Positions 17,149 to 25,892 of a stretch of DNA of 64,000 nucleotides are shown here, piece by piece; position 1 is the first letter of the stretch; each line of letters starts with the position of its first letter. The position numbers were made by a program, and so were the translations under genes. Location: positions 418,855 to 482,854 of the forward strand of contig NZ_JOMG01000001.1 of the NCBI RefSeq assembly GCF_000711225.1, read 5' to 3'. The notes below the pieces were generated by a model. It ran no database searches. It was not told the origin of the DNA and saw nothing but the letters and a program-made list of their open reading frames with translations. Origin of the DNA: Pelobacter seleniigenes DSM 18267. GTDB lineage: Bacteria > Desulfobacterota > Desulfuromonadia > Desulfuromonadales > Geopsychrobacteraceae.

Positions 17149-17577
17149 ATGCCGAAAATCTACCGTCACCGCATCACAGTCCCCGCCGATTCCATCGACG
17201 CCAACGGCCATGTCAATAATGTGGTTTACATTCAATGGATGCAGGATGTTGCGACCAGTCATTCCGATGCCCAGGGGTGTACCAGGTCGCTGTATGAACA
17301 ACTCGGGAGCAGCTGGGTCGTTCGCGCCCACCGCATTGAGTACCTGAAACCGGCCTTTGCCGGACAGGAGATCGAGATCCTGACCTGGGTCAGCAATCTG
17401 CAACGGACCCGGTCGTTACGCCGTTACCGGTTCCAGAATGACGAAGGAACGGTCCTCGCCCGGGCGGAAACCGACTGGGTCTATATCAACGCAGCCAGCG
17501 GTCGCCCCTGCAGCGTTGCCCCGGAGGTCAGCCAGGCCTTTGAGCTGGTCCCGGAGGAGGAAGAACCCAGGGAATAA
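17149..17577 (+). CDS. Acyl-CoA thioesterase, 4-hydroxybenzoyl-CoA thioesterase (YbgC/FadM) family
   Basis: 142 aa, starting at an ATG 7 bases after AAAGGAG. The hot-dog fold signature is clear: SIDANGHVNNVVYIQWMQD holds the catalytic Asp and the helix that follows. Such enzymes hydrolyse acyl-CoA thioesters; the chain or aromatic specificity cannot be read. It lies 21 bases after the transporter gene. Confidence 0.9.
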   Translation: MPKIYRHRITVPADSIDANGHVNNVVYIQWMQDVATSHSDAQGCTRSLYEQLGSSWVVRAHRIEYLKPAFAGQEIEILTWVSNLQRTRSLRRYRFQNDEGTVLARAETDWVYINAASGRPCSVAPEVSQAFELVPEEEEPRE

Positions 17578-17758
17578 AAGCACTGTCGTCAAGGTTCACG
17601 CGCAGGTTAAAAAGACCAGGAGCGACCGTTCTGGGCGGAAAGGTCCGCAGCAAAAGCTAAAACACTCAGAAAAATGATATCCTTAGCACTGAAATCGTTT
17701 CGTCGACAGCCTGGCCGAGGCGGATCTGGTAACCGTTTCTATCTTGCAGAGGGTGGTT

Positions 17759-18820
17759 ATGAGCAAACTGTTTAGCCCGTTGAAGATACGGGGACTGACT
17801 ATTCCCAACCGGGTTTTTCTGTCCCCCATGTGTCAATACTCAACTCCGGACGGCAAGGCCGGCAGCTGGCATCAGGTGCACCTGGGAACGCGTGCCGTGG
17901 GCGGCTGCGGGCTGGTCATGACGGAAGCGACCGCCGTCAGTCCTGAGGGGAGAATCAGTCCTGACGATCTGGGCATCTGGAATGATGAACAGATGGCAGC
18001 GCTCATTCCAGTGGTGGATTTCATTCGCCGGCACGGTGCCGTCGCCGGTATCCAGCTGGCTCATGCCGGCAGAAAAGCCTCCACCGACGCCCCCTGGCGG
18101 GGCGGCAAACCGCTCTCAGAAGCTCAGCGCGGCTGGCAACCGCTGGCCCCAAGCCCGCTCCCTTTTGCGCCCGGCTCTGCGCTACCAAGAGAGCTGTCAG
18201 ACGCCGATCTCGACAGCATTGAAGAAGCGTTTGTCTGCGCCGCCCGGCGCGCGCTGCAGGCCGGGTTTCAGGTTATCGAGCTGCACAGCGCCCACGGCTA
18301 TCTGCTGCACCAGTTTCTGTCCCCGCTGAGCAATCACAGAACGGACGAGTTCGGCGGAACCTTGCAAAACCGAATGCGTTTTCCGTTGCGGGTCGCGGCC
18401 GCAGTCCGGGCGGAGTTGCCGGCTGAGATCCCCCTGTTTGTCCGCCTTTCGGCCAGCGATTGGGTGGCCGGCGGCTGGGATTTGAACCAGTCCCTGGAAT
18501 TCTGCGCCGCCCTCAAACAGCAGGGGATAGACCTGATCGACTGTTCTTCGGGAGGCCTGGTCGCCACCGCCAAGATTCCGGCCGGACCGGGCTTTCAGGT
18601 TCCGTTTGCCGCAGCTATCAAAGCCAGGGCTGGCATGGCCACCGGAGCGGTCGGCCTGATCACCGAGCCGGCCCAGGCCGAGCAGATTGTTGCCACCGCC
18701 CAGGCCGATGCGGTCTTTCTCGGGCGGGAGCTGCTGCGCGACCCCTATTGGCCGCTACGGGCGGCTCGGGAGCTTGCCGTCGATGCGGTCTGGCCCGAGC
18801 AGTACTTGAGAGCCAAATGA
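17759..18820 (+). CDS. NADH:flavin oxidoreductase of the old yellow enzyme family (YqjM/NamA class)
   Basis: 353 aa from the ATG at 17759 with GAGG 6 bases upstream; an in-frame TTG at 17744 is less likely. FMN-binding TIM barrel. N-terminal SPLKIRGLTIPNRVFLSPMCQYS carries the thermophilic-like class Cys in MCQYS, and HSAHGYLLHQFLSP with the following NHRTDEFGG is the FMN/substrate block. It reduces activated C=C bonds with NAD(P)H, probably in detoxification or redox balance. No partner gene is evident. Confidence 0.92.
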   Translation: MSKLFSPLKIRGLTIPNRVFLSPMCQYSTPDGKAGSWHQVHLGTRAVGGCGLVMTEATAVSPEGRISPDDLGIWNDEQMAALIPVVDFIRRHGAVAGIQLAHAGRKASTDAPWRGGKPLSEAQRGWQPLAPSPLPFAPGSALPRELSDADLDSIEEAFVCAARRALQAGFQVIELHSAHGYLLHQFLSPLSNHRTDEFGGTLQNRMRFPLRVAAAVRAELPAEIPLFVRLSASDWVAGGWDLNQSLEFCAALKQQGIDLIDCSSGGLVATAKIPAGPGFQVPFAAAIKARAGMATGAVGLITEPAQAEQIVATAQADAVFLGRELLRDPYWPLRAARELAVDAVWPEQYLRAK

Positions 18821-18914
18821 TCATGCCCCTAACACAGCGCCGGCCGCCCCGAAGATGCCCCGGCGTGCCGTTCAATCAACTGCGCAGAATCGCTGCTGCG
18901 GAAAAGCTATCACC

Positions 18915-19247
18915 ATGAAAAAATGCCCCTTTTGCGCCGAAGAGATCCAGGACGCCGCCATTAAATGCAAACATTGCGGCGAGTTCCTGGCGCAACGCTC
19001 TCCTCTCGCCACCCCAGCCGGAGAGGAAAAGCTGCCCTGGTATTTCAAGACCACCTTTATCGTTATCGCCCTGGCCAGTGTCGGCCCCCTGGCTTTGCCG
19101 CTGATCTGGCTGCGCCCGCGGCTGTCCCGGAGCTGGAAAATCGGCTTGACCATCGCCATTCTGCTGCTCAGCTGGTTGTTGTTTGAAATAACCCTGAAAT
19201 CGATTCAGAGCCTGGAAGAGTATTATCGCCTGTTGGACAGTCTGTAG
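18915..19247 (+). CDS. Zinc-ribbon membrane protein
   Basis: 110 aa from the ATG at 18915. The N-terminus MKKCPFCAEEIQDAAIKCKHCGE is a classic four-cysteine zinc ribbon. Two membrane helices follow (about 48-68 and 78-100). Such small ribbon-TM proteins are common and mostly uncharacterised. A 60-base upstream extension of the frame is without ribosome site. Ends 54 bases before a strong bidirectional terminator. Confidence 0.82.
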   Translation: MKKCPFCAEEIQDAAIKCKHCGEFLAQRSPLATPAGEEKLPWYFKTTFIVIALASVGPLALPLIWLRPRLSRSWKIGLTIAILLLSWLLFEITLKSIQSLEEYYRLLDSL

Positions 19248-19301
19248 TTCATGACCACGCCCCAGCGCGAAAAACCCCTTTGGGCAACATGAATTCTTGC
19301 A

Positions 19302-19338
19302 AAAAAAAAGCGCCTGGGGAAAATCCAGGCGCTTTTTT
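19302..19338. terminator. Bidirectional intrinsic terminator
   Basis: AAAAAAAAAGCGCCTGG / CCAGGCGCTTTTTT: an 8-9-bp GC-rich stem with a 7-base loop, an A-run on the left (19301-19309) and a T-run on the right (19333-19338). It serves the zinc ribbon gene (+) and the acetate transporter gene (-), which converge here. Confidence 0.92.
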
Positions 19339-19358
19339 CAATCTGACTGCCAAAAAAC

Positions 19359-19967
19359 TCAGACCGGCATGACCGTACGTCCGTAGACCTCGTTAATGAC
19401 CTGGGCCAGAGCCGCATAAATCGCTGCCCCCCCACAAATAATCCCTTCATAGCCGGCAATATGCTTGATGGTCTCACTTTCCAGCAGATCGCCCAGCGCC
19501 AGCAGGAAAAAGAGGATGGTCAAAGACGCAAAAACAAACTGCAGCGCGCGACCGAGCTTGAGGGTGCCGACAAACAGGACCGCAGTAAAGATGCCCCACA
19601 TGGCCAGATAAAAGACCATGGCCAAAGGATCAGGCTGTTCGACCAGGCCAAATTTCGGCAGGACAATCAGCACCACCAGAGACAGCCAGAAAAACCCGTA
19701 CGAGGTAAATGCGGTCGTGCCGAAGGTGTTCCCCTTTTTCCACTCCATCATACCGGCCAGCACCTGGGCCAAGCCGCCGTAGCAGATGCCCATGGCCAGA
19801 ATCATTGAGTTGAGGGAGAAGATTCCGGCATTATGGAGATTCAGCAGAACGGTGGTCATGCCGAACCCCATCAGCCCCAGCGGCGCCGGATTGGCCGTGA
19901 TATCCGCCAGATTGATCCGAGACGTCTGCAGATCGCTATCTGCATGATTCAACACATTGCTCATCAT
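19359..19967 (-). CDS. satP: Acetate uptake transporter, GPR1/FUN34/YaaH (SatP) family
   Basis: 202 aa with six predicted helices. The family signature [14 protein letters not shown] lies just before helix 1, which is diagnostic. These proteins carry acetate and succinate across the membrane, and acetate use fits a Desulfuromonadales-like host. The first ATG (19967) lies 4 bases after GAAGG and a second ATG (19964) 7 bases after; either may start. It is monocistronic, with its own terminator. Confidence 0.93.
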   Translation of the reverse strand: MMSNVLNHADSDLQTSRINLADITANPAPLGLMGFGMTTVLLNLHNAGIFSLNSMILAMGICYGGLAQVLAGMMEWKKGNTFGTTAFTSYGFFWLSLVVLIVLPKFGLVEQPDPLAMVFYLAMWGIFTAVLFVGTLKLGRALQFVFASLTILFFLLALGDLLESETIKHIAGYEGIICGGAAIYAALAQVINEVYGRTVMPV

Positions 19968-20330
19968 TTTACCTTCTTTTCAAAACAGAGATTAAAGAAA
20001 CGGCTCCGTCAGCTACAAATTCATGCAATTGCAGTTCGATCCTGATAAAAGCCGAGAGAAAATAACAAGTGGGGTGTATCCGCAAGGGGAAATAGCAGTC
20101 TGCGGTTAAAATGAGAGCGAAGGATATAGATAAGCTGATTTTTTTGCAACCAAAGAAGCGCTTTTTTTCACAAAAATCTCATTTATTCGAGACGGCCGGC
20201 AAGCGACGAGCCACTGCCACTGCCAGCTGGTCTTTTAGGCACAGGGAGGCTTGCTGTTCGACTCAACGGAAAGCGCCAGGCGCCCTCTCCGGGAAGAGGG
20301 CGTTCTCAGCTGCGGACCTGCTGTCACAAC
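19968..20330. other. Intergenic region upstream of satP
   Basis: About 363 bases between satP and the downstream end of the lipoprotein gene. No coding sequence recognised. It holds a perfect 8-bp hairpin CGCCCTCT/AGAGGGCG (20281-20288, 20295-20302) about 30 bases beyond the lipoprotein stop, which might act as that gene's terminator although no clean T-run follows. The satP promoter should be within about 100 bases of 19967 but was not pinned down. Confidence 0.4.
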
Positions 20331-20834
20331 TCAGCGGGGTGAGTGTTGCAGAAAGACGGTCAGGTCGCGATGCAACTTTAGCAACAGCGGTCTGATCGCG
20401 TCCATATCCCGGCGCGACCAGACCGGCGCGACCATGCCGTGGCTGAAGTCTGCCCCCCCGGAGGCAGGCGGCGAGGCCAGTTGCAGATCGCGGAACGACG
20501 TATTGATCAGGCCGGGTTGCGCTGTCACCTTCATAGAGAAGAGGACTTTCCAGTTTGACTTGGTGAGGCAGCTTAACCAGGAGCAGGGATAATCGAGCTG
20601 CCCGTTGCCGATCACCGTCCCTTCCTGAATATCTTCAAAGGCGATCGGGCCTTTTTCCGAAGTAAAGTTCTCTTCCATCCAATCCTTGGTCGCACCGAAC
20701 AATTGAAGCTGGTTCTTCCCCTTGATGTCGGAGCTGGCTTGAATGGTTTTCTCAGAATCCGGGATGCGGGTCAACTCACCTGCGCAACCGCTCAGCAGGA
20801 GAATCATTAACACGAAAGGGAGGTATTTCAACAT
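20331..20834 (-). CDS. Lipoprotein with DUF4468-like domain
   Basis: 167 aa from the ATG at 20834 (AAGGAG 7 bases upstream; a TTG two codons earlier is an alternative). Signal peptide with lipobox LLSGCAG gives a lipid-anchored protein. The mature part, with KDWMEENFTSEKGPIAFEDIQEG and a following strand-rich segment ending in VLFSMKVTAQ, resembles the DUF4468 family of TBP-like-fold domains of unknown function. Single gene. Confidence 0.75.
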   Translation of the reverse strand: MLKYLPFVLMILLLSGCAGELTRIPDSEKTIQASSDIKGKNQLQLFGATKDWMEENFTSEKGPIAFEDIQEGTVIGNGQLDYPCSWLSCLTKSNWKVLFSMKVTAQPGLINTSFRDLQLASPPASGGADFSHGMVAPVWSRRDMDAIRPLLLKLHRDLTVFLQHSPR

Positions 20835-20981
20835 GCGCAACTCCTTGGGAGAAATTCGGTAAAATTCAAAAAAGCGGAATTATTTTAAGTATAACCTGCT
20901 CCCGCTGCGCTGTCGTCAAAGAAAATGTTACAAAAAAATCAACCCGGAAAAAATGGGGTTGCAGAGTTTCAACGGGGCGTA

Positions 20982-21041
20982 GCAGTCCGTCCTAAGGCAG
21001 TCCGTCCTAAGGCAGTCCGTCCTAAGGCGGTCCGTCCGCCG
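20982..21041. repeat. 15-bp tandem repeat, 3 copies plus a degenerate fourth
   Basis: The unit GCAGTCCGTCCTAAG occurs at 20982-20996, 20997-21011 and 21012-21026, followed by a diverged GCGGTCCGTCCG (21027-21038). The minus-strand CobW-type gene ends inside it: its TAG stop (21024-21022) is the TAG of one unit. Copy number variation by slippage would not alter the protein, because the extra units lie beyond the stop. Confidence 0.9.
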
Positions 21042-22869
21042 AGCTACATGCGTTCAGACCAGCGGCCACCCGGTCAATGTTTTTGCCGATCAGCACCACA
21101 AACCGTTCGCCGTTATCGGCGCCGACCAAAGGGGAAAGCGTCTGCTCGCCAGGGACATACTGGTACACTTGCGGCTCAGCGTCTTCAGCAAACTGGACAA
21201 TCCCTTTGGCGCGCAACAGCTCCGCTGGAAAAGAAGCCGTTGCGGCCAAAAATCGCTGTTTCGAGGGGCATTGTTCAAACAGCACCAGAGCGCTCCCGAT
21301 CTCATCATCCTGATGGGTTCTTCCGCAACCGGAGCGATGCTCCAAATCCTGCGGAAAATTCATCTGTCCGGCAAAATTGACGCCATACAGCAGCGCCGGA
21401 GAGAAGTCGCCATGGTCAGCCCGATGAAGGGCGGCAAAGGGGTTCAACTGCTGCAGGTAGCGCTCCAACTCGACAAGTTGCGGTGCGGCAAGCCGGGACG
21501 CTTTGTTGACCAGCAGGACATCGGCCAAGGCCACCTGGTCCCTTGCCACTTGGTAATCCCTGAACGGGGCAAGGTGTCGGGCAGCATCGACAACGGTTGT
21601 CACTGAACAGAACTCCAGCCGGTCGCTCAGTTCACAGACTTCGCTCAGAAAATTAGCCGGGTTGGCCAGTCCGGTTGTCTCGATCACCACAAAGTCCGGC
21701 TGATACCCGGCGAGGATCTCCCCCAACGCCAGTTTCAGATTGCCGGCCAGGGTGCAGCAGACACAGCCTTCATCCATATCCGTGACCGCATAATGCTGCC
21801 CCACCATTCTGCTGTCGAGCCCTCTGGCGCCGATTTCATTCTGAATAATGGCGACAAAAGCGTTGCGGCTGGCCTGGTATTCAATGAAATGGTTCAGGAA
21901 ACTGGTCTTCCCGGCGCCGAGGAAACCGGTCAGGACCAGCAGTTTCGGCTTTTCACTGATCCCCATGGTGATCTTATCGATACTGAATCCGGCCCCTGGA
22001 ACCTGGGCATTCCACCAGGGCTCGGCCGCATAAGCGGCGGGAAGCGGCGCCCCCTGGCACCACTGGAGCTCGGGCTGGTCATGGAACCCGGCTGCGGCCG
22101 CGGAAATTTTGTCCCCACCCCAGCCAAGCGTCAAAAACCATTCATGGCTCCCGGGCAGCAAGGATTCCGCATACGCGCCAGACTGACTGTAGACCGCTTT
22201 TTTGCCGGCCCGCTGCCAGCGCAGCAACTGCTCCGGTCCGCTCCGTAGACAGAAACTGAAGGATGCCGCCAGCACCCGAAAAAACTCCAGCGCGATCGTC
22301 CAGGTCGGCAGATCCTGATCCGCAGCGCCGGCAGCGACCACCTCCCGAGCCCCGCTTTGCCCGCACATCCGGATCCCGTCCGCGCTGATCAGCAGTTGCC
22401 GTTCGGCCGCCGCCAGCCCCAGGTTGATCTGCCCGGAACGCGGCTCAATCTCAAGCAGCACCCGGCCGATTCCAAACAGTTCCAGCAGCTGCGGATGGGC
22501 AGTAAATTCCCGGACCTGATCGAGAAAATCATCCTGCAGCGCGACCTGACAGGCAGCAATGGAAAAGGCTTCAAGCAATTCCTCCGCCGGATCCGGAAAA
22601 TAGTAGAGGCCGAACGCCGCGTATCCCCGGGACTCATTACCAGACGCATGCTCCCGCGCCAACCCGAACACCCCGCTTCGGCCCGCAACCTTGGCGGTGA
22701 GGCCGCCGCTCGTCAAGGAGCACTGGCGGAGCCCGCGCCAGCCGAGCCGTTGCCTGACCCCGGGGATAAAATTGACCCGCATCAGCACCGCCCAAGGCAA
22801 CTCTGCGGCAGTGCGTTCGGCATTTTCAAGCACGGCGGGCGGTAGCAACTGCTCTAGTTCAGCGTTCAT
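21022..22869 (-). CDS. CobW/G3E-family GTPase with a 300-residue N-terminal extension
   Basis: 615 aa from the ATG at 22869, 5 bases after GGGAGA. Residues 1-301 match no domain I recognise; they have no membrane helix and are rich in Ala, Leu and Trp. From Met302 a canonical COG0523/CobW GTPase begins: Walker A GFLGAGKTSFLNHF, an EIGARGLDS switch region, the metal-binding CXCC motif EGCVCCTL, a Walker B-like VVIETTGLANP and base-recognition NKAS, then a CobW C-terminal domain. CobW GTPases are metallochaperones (zinc, cobalt, iron) for metalloenzymes or cofactors. It is last in a four-gene operon with a Tat-exported metallohydrolase-fold protein and a membrane protein, so it probably supplies a metal to that machinery. 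The two halves may once have been separate genes. Alternative starts further upstream in the same frame are less likely. Confidence 0.85.
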   Translation of the reverse strand: MNAELEQLLPPAVLENAERTAAELPWAVLMRVNFIPGVRQRLGWRGLRQCSLTSGGLTAKVAGRSGVFGLAREHASGNESRGYAAFGLYYFPDPAEELLEAFSIAACQVALQDDFLDQVREFTAHPQLLELFGIGRVLLEIEPRSGQINLGLAAAERQLLISADGIRMCGQSGAREVVAAGAADQDLPTWTIALEFFRVLAASFSFCLRSGPEQLLRWQRAGKKAVYSQSGAYAESLLPGSHEWFLTLGWGGDKISAAAAGFHDQPELQWCQGAPLPAAYAAEPWWNAQVPGAGFSIDKITMGISEKPKLLVLTGFLGAGKTSFLNHFIEYQASRNAFVAIIQNEIGARGLDSRMVGQHYAVTDMDEGCVCCTLAGNLKLALGEILAGYQPDFVVIETTGLANPANFLSEVCELSDRLEFCSVTTVVDAARHLAPFRDYQVARDQVALADVLLVNKASRLAAPQLVELERYLQQLNPFAALHRADHGDFSPALLYGVNFAGQMNFPQDLEHRSGCGRTHQDDEIGSALVLFEQCPSKQRFLAATASFPAELLRAKGIVQFAEDAEPQVYQYVPGEQTLSPLVGADNGERFVVLIGKNIDRVAAGLNACSSADGPP

Positions 22870-22989
22870 CAGGGTCTCCCTGTCACGGGCTCCCCTTTGG
22901 GGAAGCCCGTAATTTATTGCGACCGCTTCAACCAGCATCCGACCCAATTCTGCCCCTGGCCGCCGGTTGCCGATCGACGCAAATATCCG

Positions 22990-24147
22990 CTAACCAAAAG
23001 TAATCACGTCACCATTGCCAAGATAGGCCTTATCTTTGGAACGATGCCGGGCGCTCCCTTCAACCACCGGATATCCGGCGGAAATGAACTTTTTAGCACA
23101 GAGCACCCCAGTGCAGTGATTGCAGCCGATGTGATCGAAGTTGTAATTACGCAGGGAGATCACCAGGTCGTCATATTTGGGGTCCCAGTCATCAAAGGGG
23201 GAAATATGCAGTCCGCCGTAAATGCCGTGGAAGCTGTCGTTTTCATATTTCACTTCTTTGTAAGCGGTTTCCGCAAACTGGATGATCCCCTGATGGCAGC
23301 AGCCCGTCACACTGACCAGCCCCTTGCCGGCCACGTTGAAATAGAGCGACTGCTCGCCATAGACCCGGCAGATGATCGGAATCGGGAACACATAGCTGGC
23401 CATTCCCGGGATATAGGGTGTCAATCCGTTCTTCACGGTCACAACCCGCCCTTGATGCCCTGAATCCTTGAGGTACTGCAGCCCTTCCGGATAAAAACCT
23501 TCCGGAATATAGATGGTGATTCCCGGGTTGTACTTCAGGGTAACCGGCAAGCCCCAGAAATGATCGAAATGCTCATGGGAGATAATCAAGGCTTCGATTG
23601 CCCCAGCAGCCAGCATTTTATCGATCCCTTCCCGTTTGAAACTCTGCTGGATCCAGTCATAGCTCCAACCGCTGTCGAGCAGGAACTTCCGCTGCCGGCC
23701 GGACATTTCCTCCACTTCGATCAGGGCGGCAAAGCCACCGGCATTTTCCGGGTGGACGCTGTTCTTCAGGCAGATCTCCCAGGCCTCTTCCACCCGGTGC
23801 GGCAGCAAGTGTTTGATCTGTTCGATCCCTGCGGCATAGCTGCCTTTGCCAAGTCCCTGGCCGTTACCGAACGGAGGCCAGTTGTAATCGTACTGGTTGA
23901 CCAGCAAGCCGCCGGCCCCTTTGATATCCCCCATCAGCACAGCATTTTCAAACCAGCTGGTTTCACTGATATTGGTCACCTTGACCTTACGGCAGACCCC
24001 GATATCGGTCATTTTCCGGGCCACTTCCGGAAAATGCCGCTTCCGCGCTGGAGAATAGGAATAAAAGCCCATGGCGGCAAGCACCCCCAGGCCGACCCCG
24101 GTCGTTGCCCCTTTAATAAAATCGCGGCGTTTCATATTGTCGGACAT
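22990..24147 (-). CDS. Tat-exported metallo-beta-lactamase-fold protein
   Basis: 385 aa with a strong site (GGGGAGGAG) before the ATG. Twin-arginine signal MKRRDFIKG and a hydrophobic stretch predict export of a folded, probably cofactor-bearing protein. The mature domain is a metallo-beta-lactamase fold of the DHPS/methanopterin-synthase-like group (TM0207 type): HEHFDH metal motif (EALIISHEHFDHFWG), TGCCHQGI and a late CNHCTG. Exact reaction unknown; the group includes phosphatase-like and ribosyl-transfer enzymes. The gene lies 19 bases after the polytopic membrane protein gene and 120 bases before the CobW-type gene. Confidence 0.85.
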   Translation of the reverse strand: MSDNMKRRDFIKGATTGVGLGVLAAMGFYSYSPARKRHFPEVARKMTDIGVCRKVKVTNISETSWFENAVLMGDIKGAGGLLVNQYDYNWPPFGNGQGLGKGSYAAGIEQIKHLLPHRVEEAWEICLKNSVHPENAGGFAALIEVEEMSGRQRKFLLDSGWSYDWIQQSFKREGIDKMLAAGAIEALIISHEHFDHFWGLPVTLKYNPGITIYIPEGFYPEGLQYLKDSGHQGRVVTVKNGLTPYIPGMASYVFPIPIICRVYGEQSLYFNVAGKGLVSVTGCCHQGIIQFAETAYKEVKYENDSFHGIYGGLHISPFDDWDPKYDDLVISLRNYNFDHIGCNHCTGVLCAKKFISAGYPVVEGSARHRSKDKAYLGNGDVITFG

Positions 24148-24166
24148 ACGCTCCTCCCCTGCGTCA

Positions 24167-25579
24167 TTATTTGATCAGATCGATACTGGCGTAGAAAAAT
24201 GGCAGTGCCCAGACCGTGACAAAGTAAAACACCACACCCATCACGGCCCCGGCCCCAAGCCCGATACCGAAACGGCGGTTGGGCCGGATCTCCTCAATCC
24301 GGGCCTGCCGGTCCGCCTGATCCGCGGCGATCTCGTCAGCCGTTTTGGGCACCATTCTCCAGCCGGGCCAGTTATCCATGAACCAGTGGTGGACCAGCAT
24401 CAGATTGACCAGCCAGATGGTCGGAATCATGGGGAACTGCTGCGGATGGGAGAGCCCTTTCTGGGTCCCTAGGAACAGGTGCGACGTCCGATAATAGAAG
24501 ATGTAGAGCAGGATGCTGGCGAGCAGCACCAGCGCGGTGCGAATCGCAATATTGACCGGCATGCTGAATTTGCGCGGCCAGTTGCCACAATAAAAATTGA
24601 GGAACAGGGCCGGAACCAGAACAAAAATTGCCATCTCTCCAACGTGCAGCCAGCGCCAGTCCGGGGCGAAGTCGCGGCGCGTCCCGCGAATCGCTTCACC
24701 GAAGGTCAGCTCCTGGACAAAATAGAAGAAAAAGTGCATGGCCAAAGCGATCAGAATGATCCCGAAGAACGTTGCCAAGCGCCGCCCCCAGTCATGGCGG
24801 ATCAGATTGAAGGGATAGCGTTCCCAGATGGTTTCCACCAGCCAGACCACGACGGTACAGCACATGATCCAGCCGATATGGAAATTGCCCGAAACCGTAT
24901 CAGCAAAACGCTCCCAATACGGCGGGGCAATCGAAGTGAAATACTGCCAGGGATCGGATAGAATGCCCATGTGGGGATGCATGGTTACAAAATAAATCAG
25001 GGTCGACAGAAAAAAGGTGACCATCAGGATGGAAAAGCCTTTGGCCGGTTGAGACAGTTTCTGCCAGGGGGCTTCCTCAAATGCGACCACCCAGGCCGGA
25101 GACAGCCAGGACGCGATGGCGGCAAACATGAGAATGGCCAGCGAAGCATACTCGACGGCAAAAAAGTCGGTAATCCCGGGGATCTTCTGCAGCTGTCCAG
25201 GGTTAAAATAGGCCAGTCCGAAATTCCCCAGGAAACCCTGGAAGAAAACCTTGACCAGCACCAGCAGGATAGCGACGGAAACAAGGGTCAGTACAGCCCC
25301 TTTGTAGAGCGGGTGTGCCCTCTCCAACCAGTCTCTTTTAAAAGGCCAGTAGTTGAAAATATAAACCATCCAGATCATCATGATCAGCCACCAGCGACAA
25401 TACATATACCCGACATACGGGGTATACATGCGCAGGTAACCGCGTGGATCCTGGAAAATCCACCAACTGACATAAAAAACCGTCAGCAGCAGGACCAGGC
25501 TGACCAAAGCCGGGGCAGGTCCTCCCCAACGCTTGGTCAGCTTCCGCTCCTCCAGGAACCCTGCTCCATATCTTTCCAT
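24167..25579 (-). CDS. Polytopic membrane protein of unknown function
   Basis: 470 aa from the ATG at 25579 (AAAGGAGG 6 bases upstream). About 11 predicted helices, unusually rich in Trp, Tyr, Phe and His (segments such as YCRWWLIMM, TMHPHMGI, MHFFFYFVQ, LVHHWFMDNW). I do not recognise a family. Conserved-looking intramembrane His, Trp and Arg residues raise the possibility of a haem, quinone or metal-binding electron carrier, but no His pair of a known cytochrome pattern was identified. It is encoded between a small soluble protein (61-base gap) and the Tat-MBL protein, so it likely forms the membrane part of their system. Confidence 0.8.
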   Translation of the reverse strand: MERYGAGFLEERKLTKRWGGPAPALVSLVLLLTVFYVSWWIFQDPRGYLRMYTPYVGYMYCRWWLIMMIWMVYIFNYWPFKRDWLERAHPLYKGAVLTLVSVAILLVLVKVFFQGFLGNFGLAYFNPGQLQKIPGITDFFAVEYASLAILMFAAIASWLSPAWVVAFEEAPWQKLSQPAKGFSILMVTFFLSTLIYFVTMHPHMGILSDPWQYFTSIAPPYWERFADTVSGNFHIGWIMCCTVVVWLVETIWERYPFNLIRHDWGRRLATFFGIILIALAMHFFFYFVQELTFGEAIRGTRRDFAPDWRWLHVGEMAIFVLVPALFLNFYCGNWPRKFSMPVNIAIRTALVLLASILLYIFYYRTSHLFLGTQKGLSHPQQFPMIPTIWLVNLMLVHHWFMDNWPGWRMVPKTADEIAADQADRQARIEEIRPNRRFGIGLGAGAVMGVVFYFVTVWALPFFYASIDLIK

Positions 25580-25640
25580 AGCTGCCTCCTTTTCGGGAAA
25601 TCTCCCCTCCACCAAACAGATGTTGCAGGCCGGATAACGT

Positions 25641-25892
25641 TTATCGGGGTTGTCGTTTCAGGTCTCGACTGAGCAAGGCCAAGACCTCCTCTCTGTTATG
25701 TGGATCAAGCCCGCGCCGGCGGGCTTCAAAAATCAGCAGATCCTGAGGCAGATCAGCGAGCAGGACGGAAACGGGTTCTTGGGGTGGAGTGTCTCCGGAG
25801 GAGGAGCAGGATTCGAGGAATACGCGGATCGGACGCACTGAGCGGCGAATGAAGAGATGAAGAAAATCCTGGCGGGTCAACTTGTCAGCCAT
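25641..25892 (-). CDS. Small protein, first gene of the CobW/MBL operon
   Basis: 83 aa, starting after GGGGGATAAC. N-terminus TRQDFLHLFIRRSVRPIRVFLES is amphipathic and basic; no transmembrane helix or zinc ligands. The Gln/Leu-rich C-terminal half (LLADLPQDLLIFEARRRGL) looks helical. No family recognised. Its position as the first gene of the four-gene operon implies a role with the membrane protein, for example as a cytoplasmic adaptor (inference). Confidence 0.6.
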   Translation of the reverse strand: MADKLTRQDFLHLFIRRSVRPIRVFLESCSSSGDTPPQEPVSVLLADLPQDLLIFEARRRGLDPHNREEVLALLSRDLKRQPR

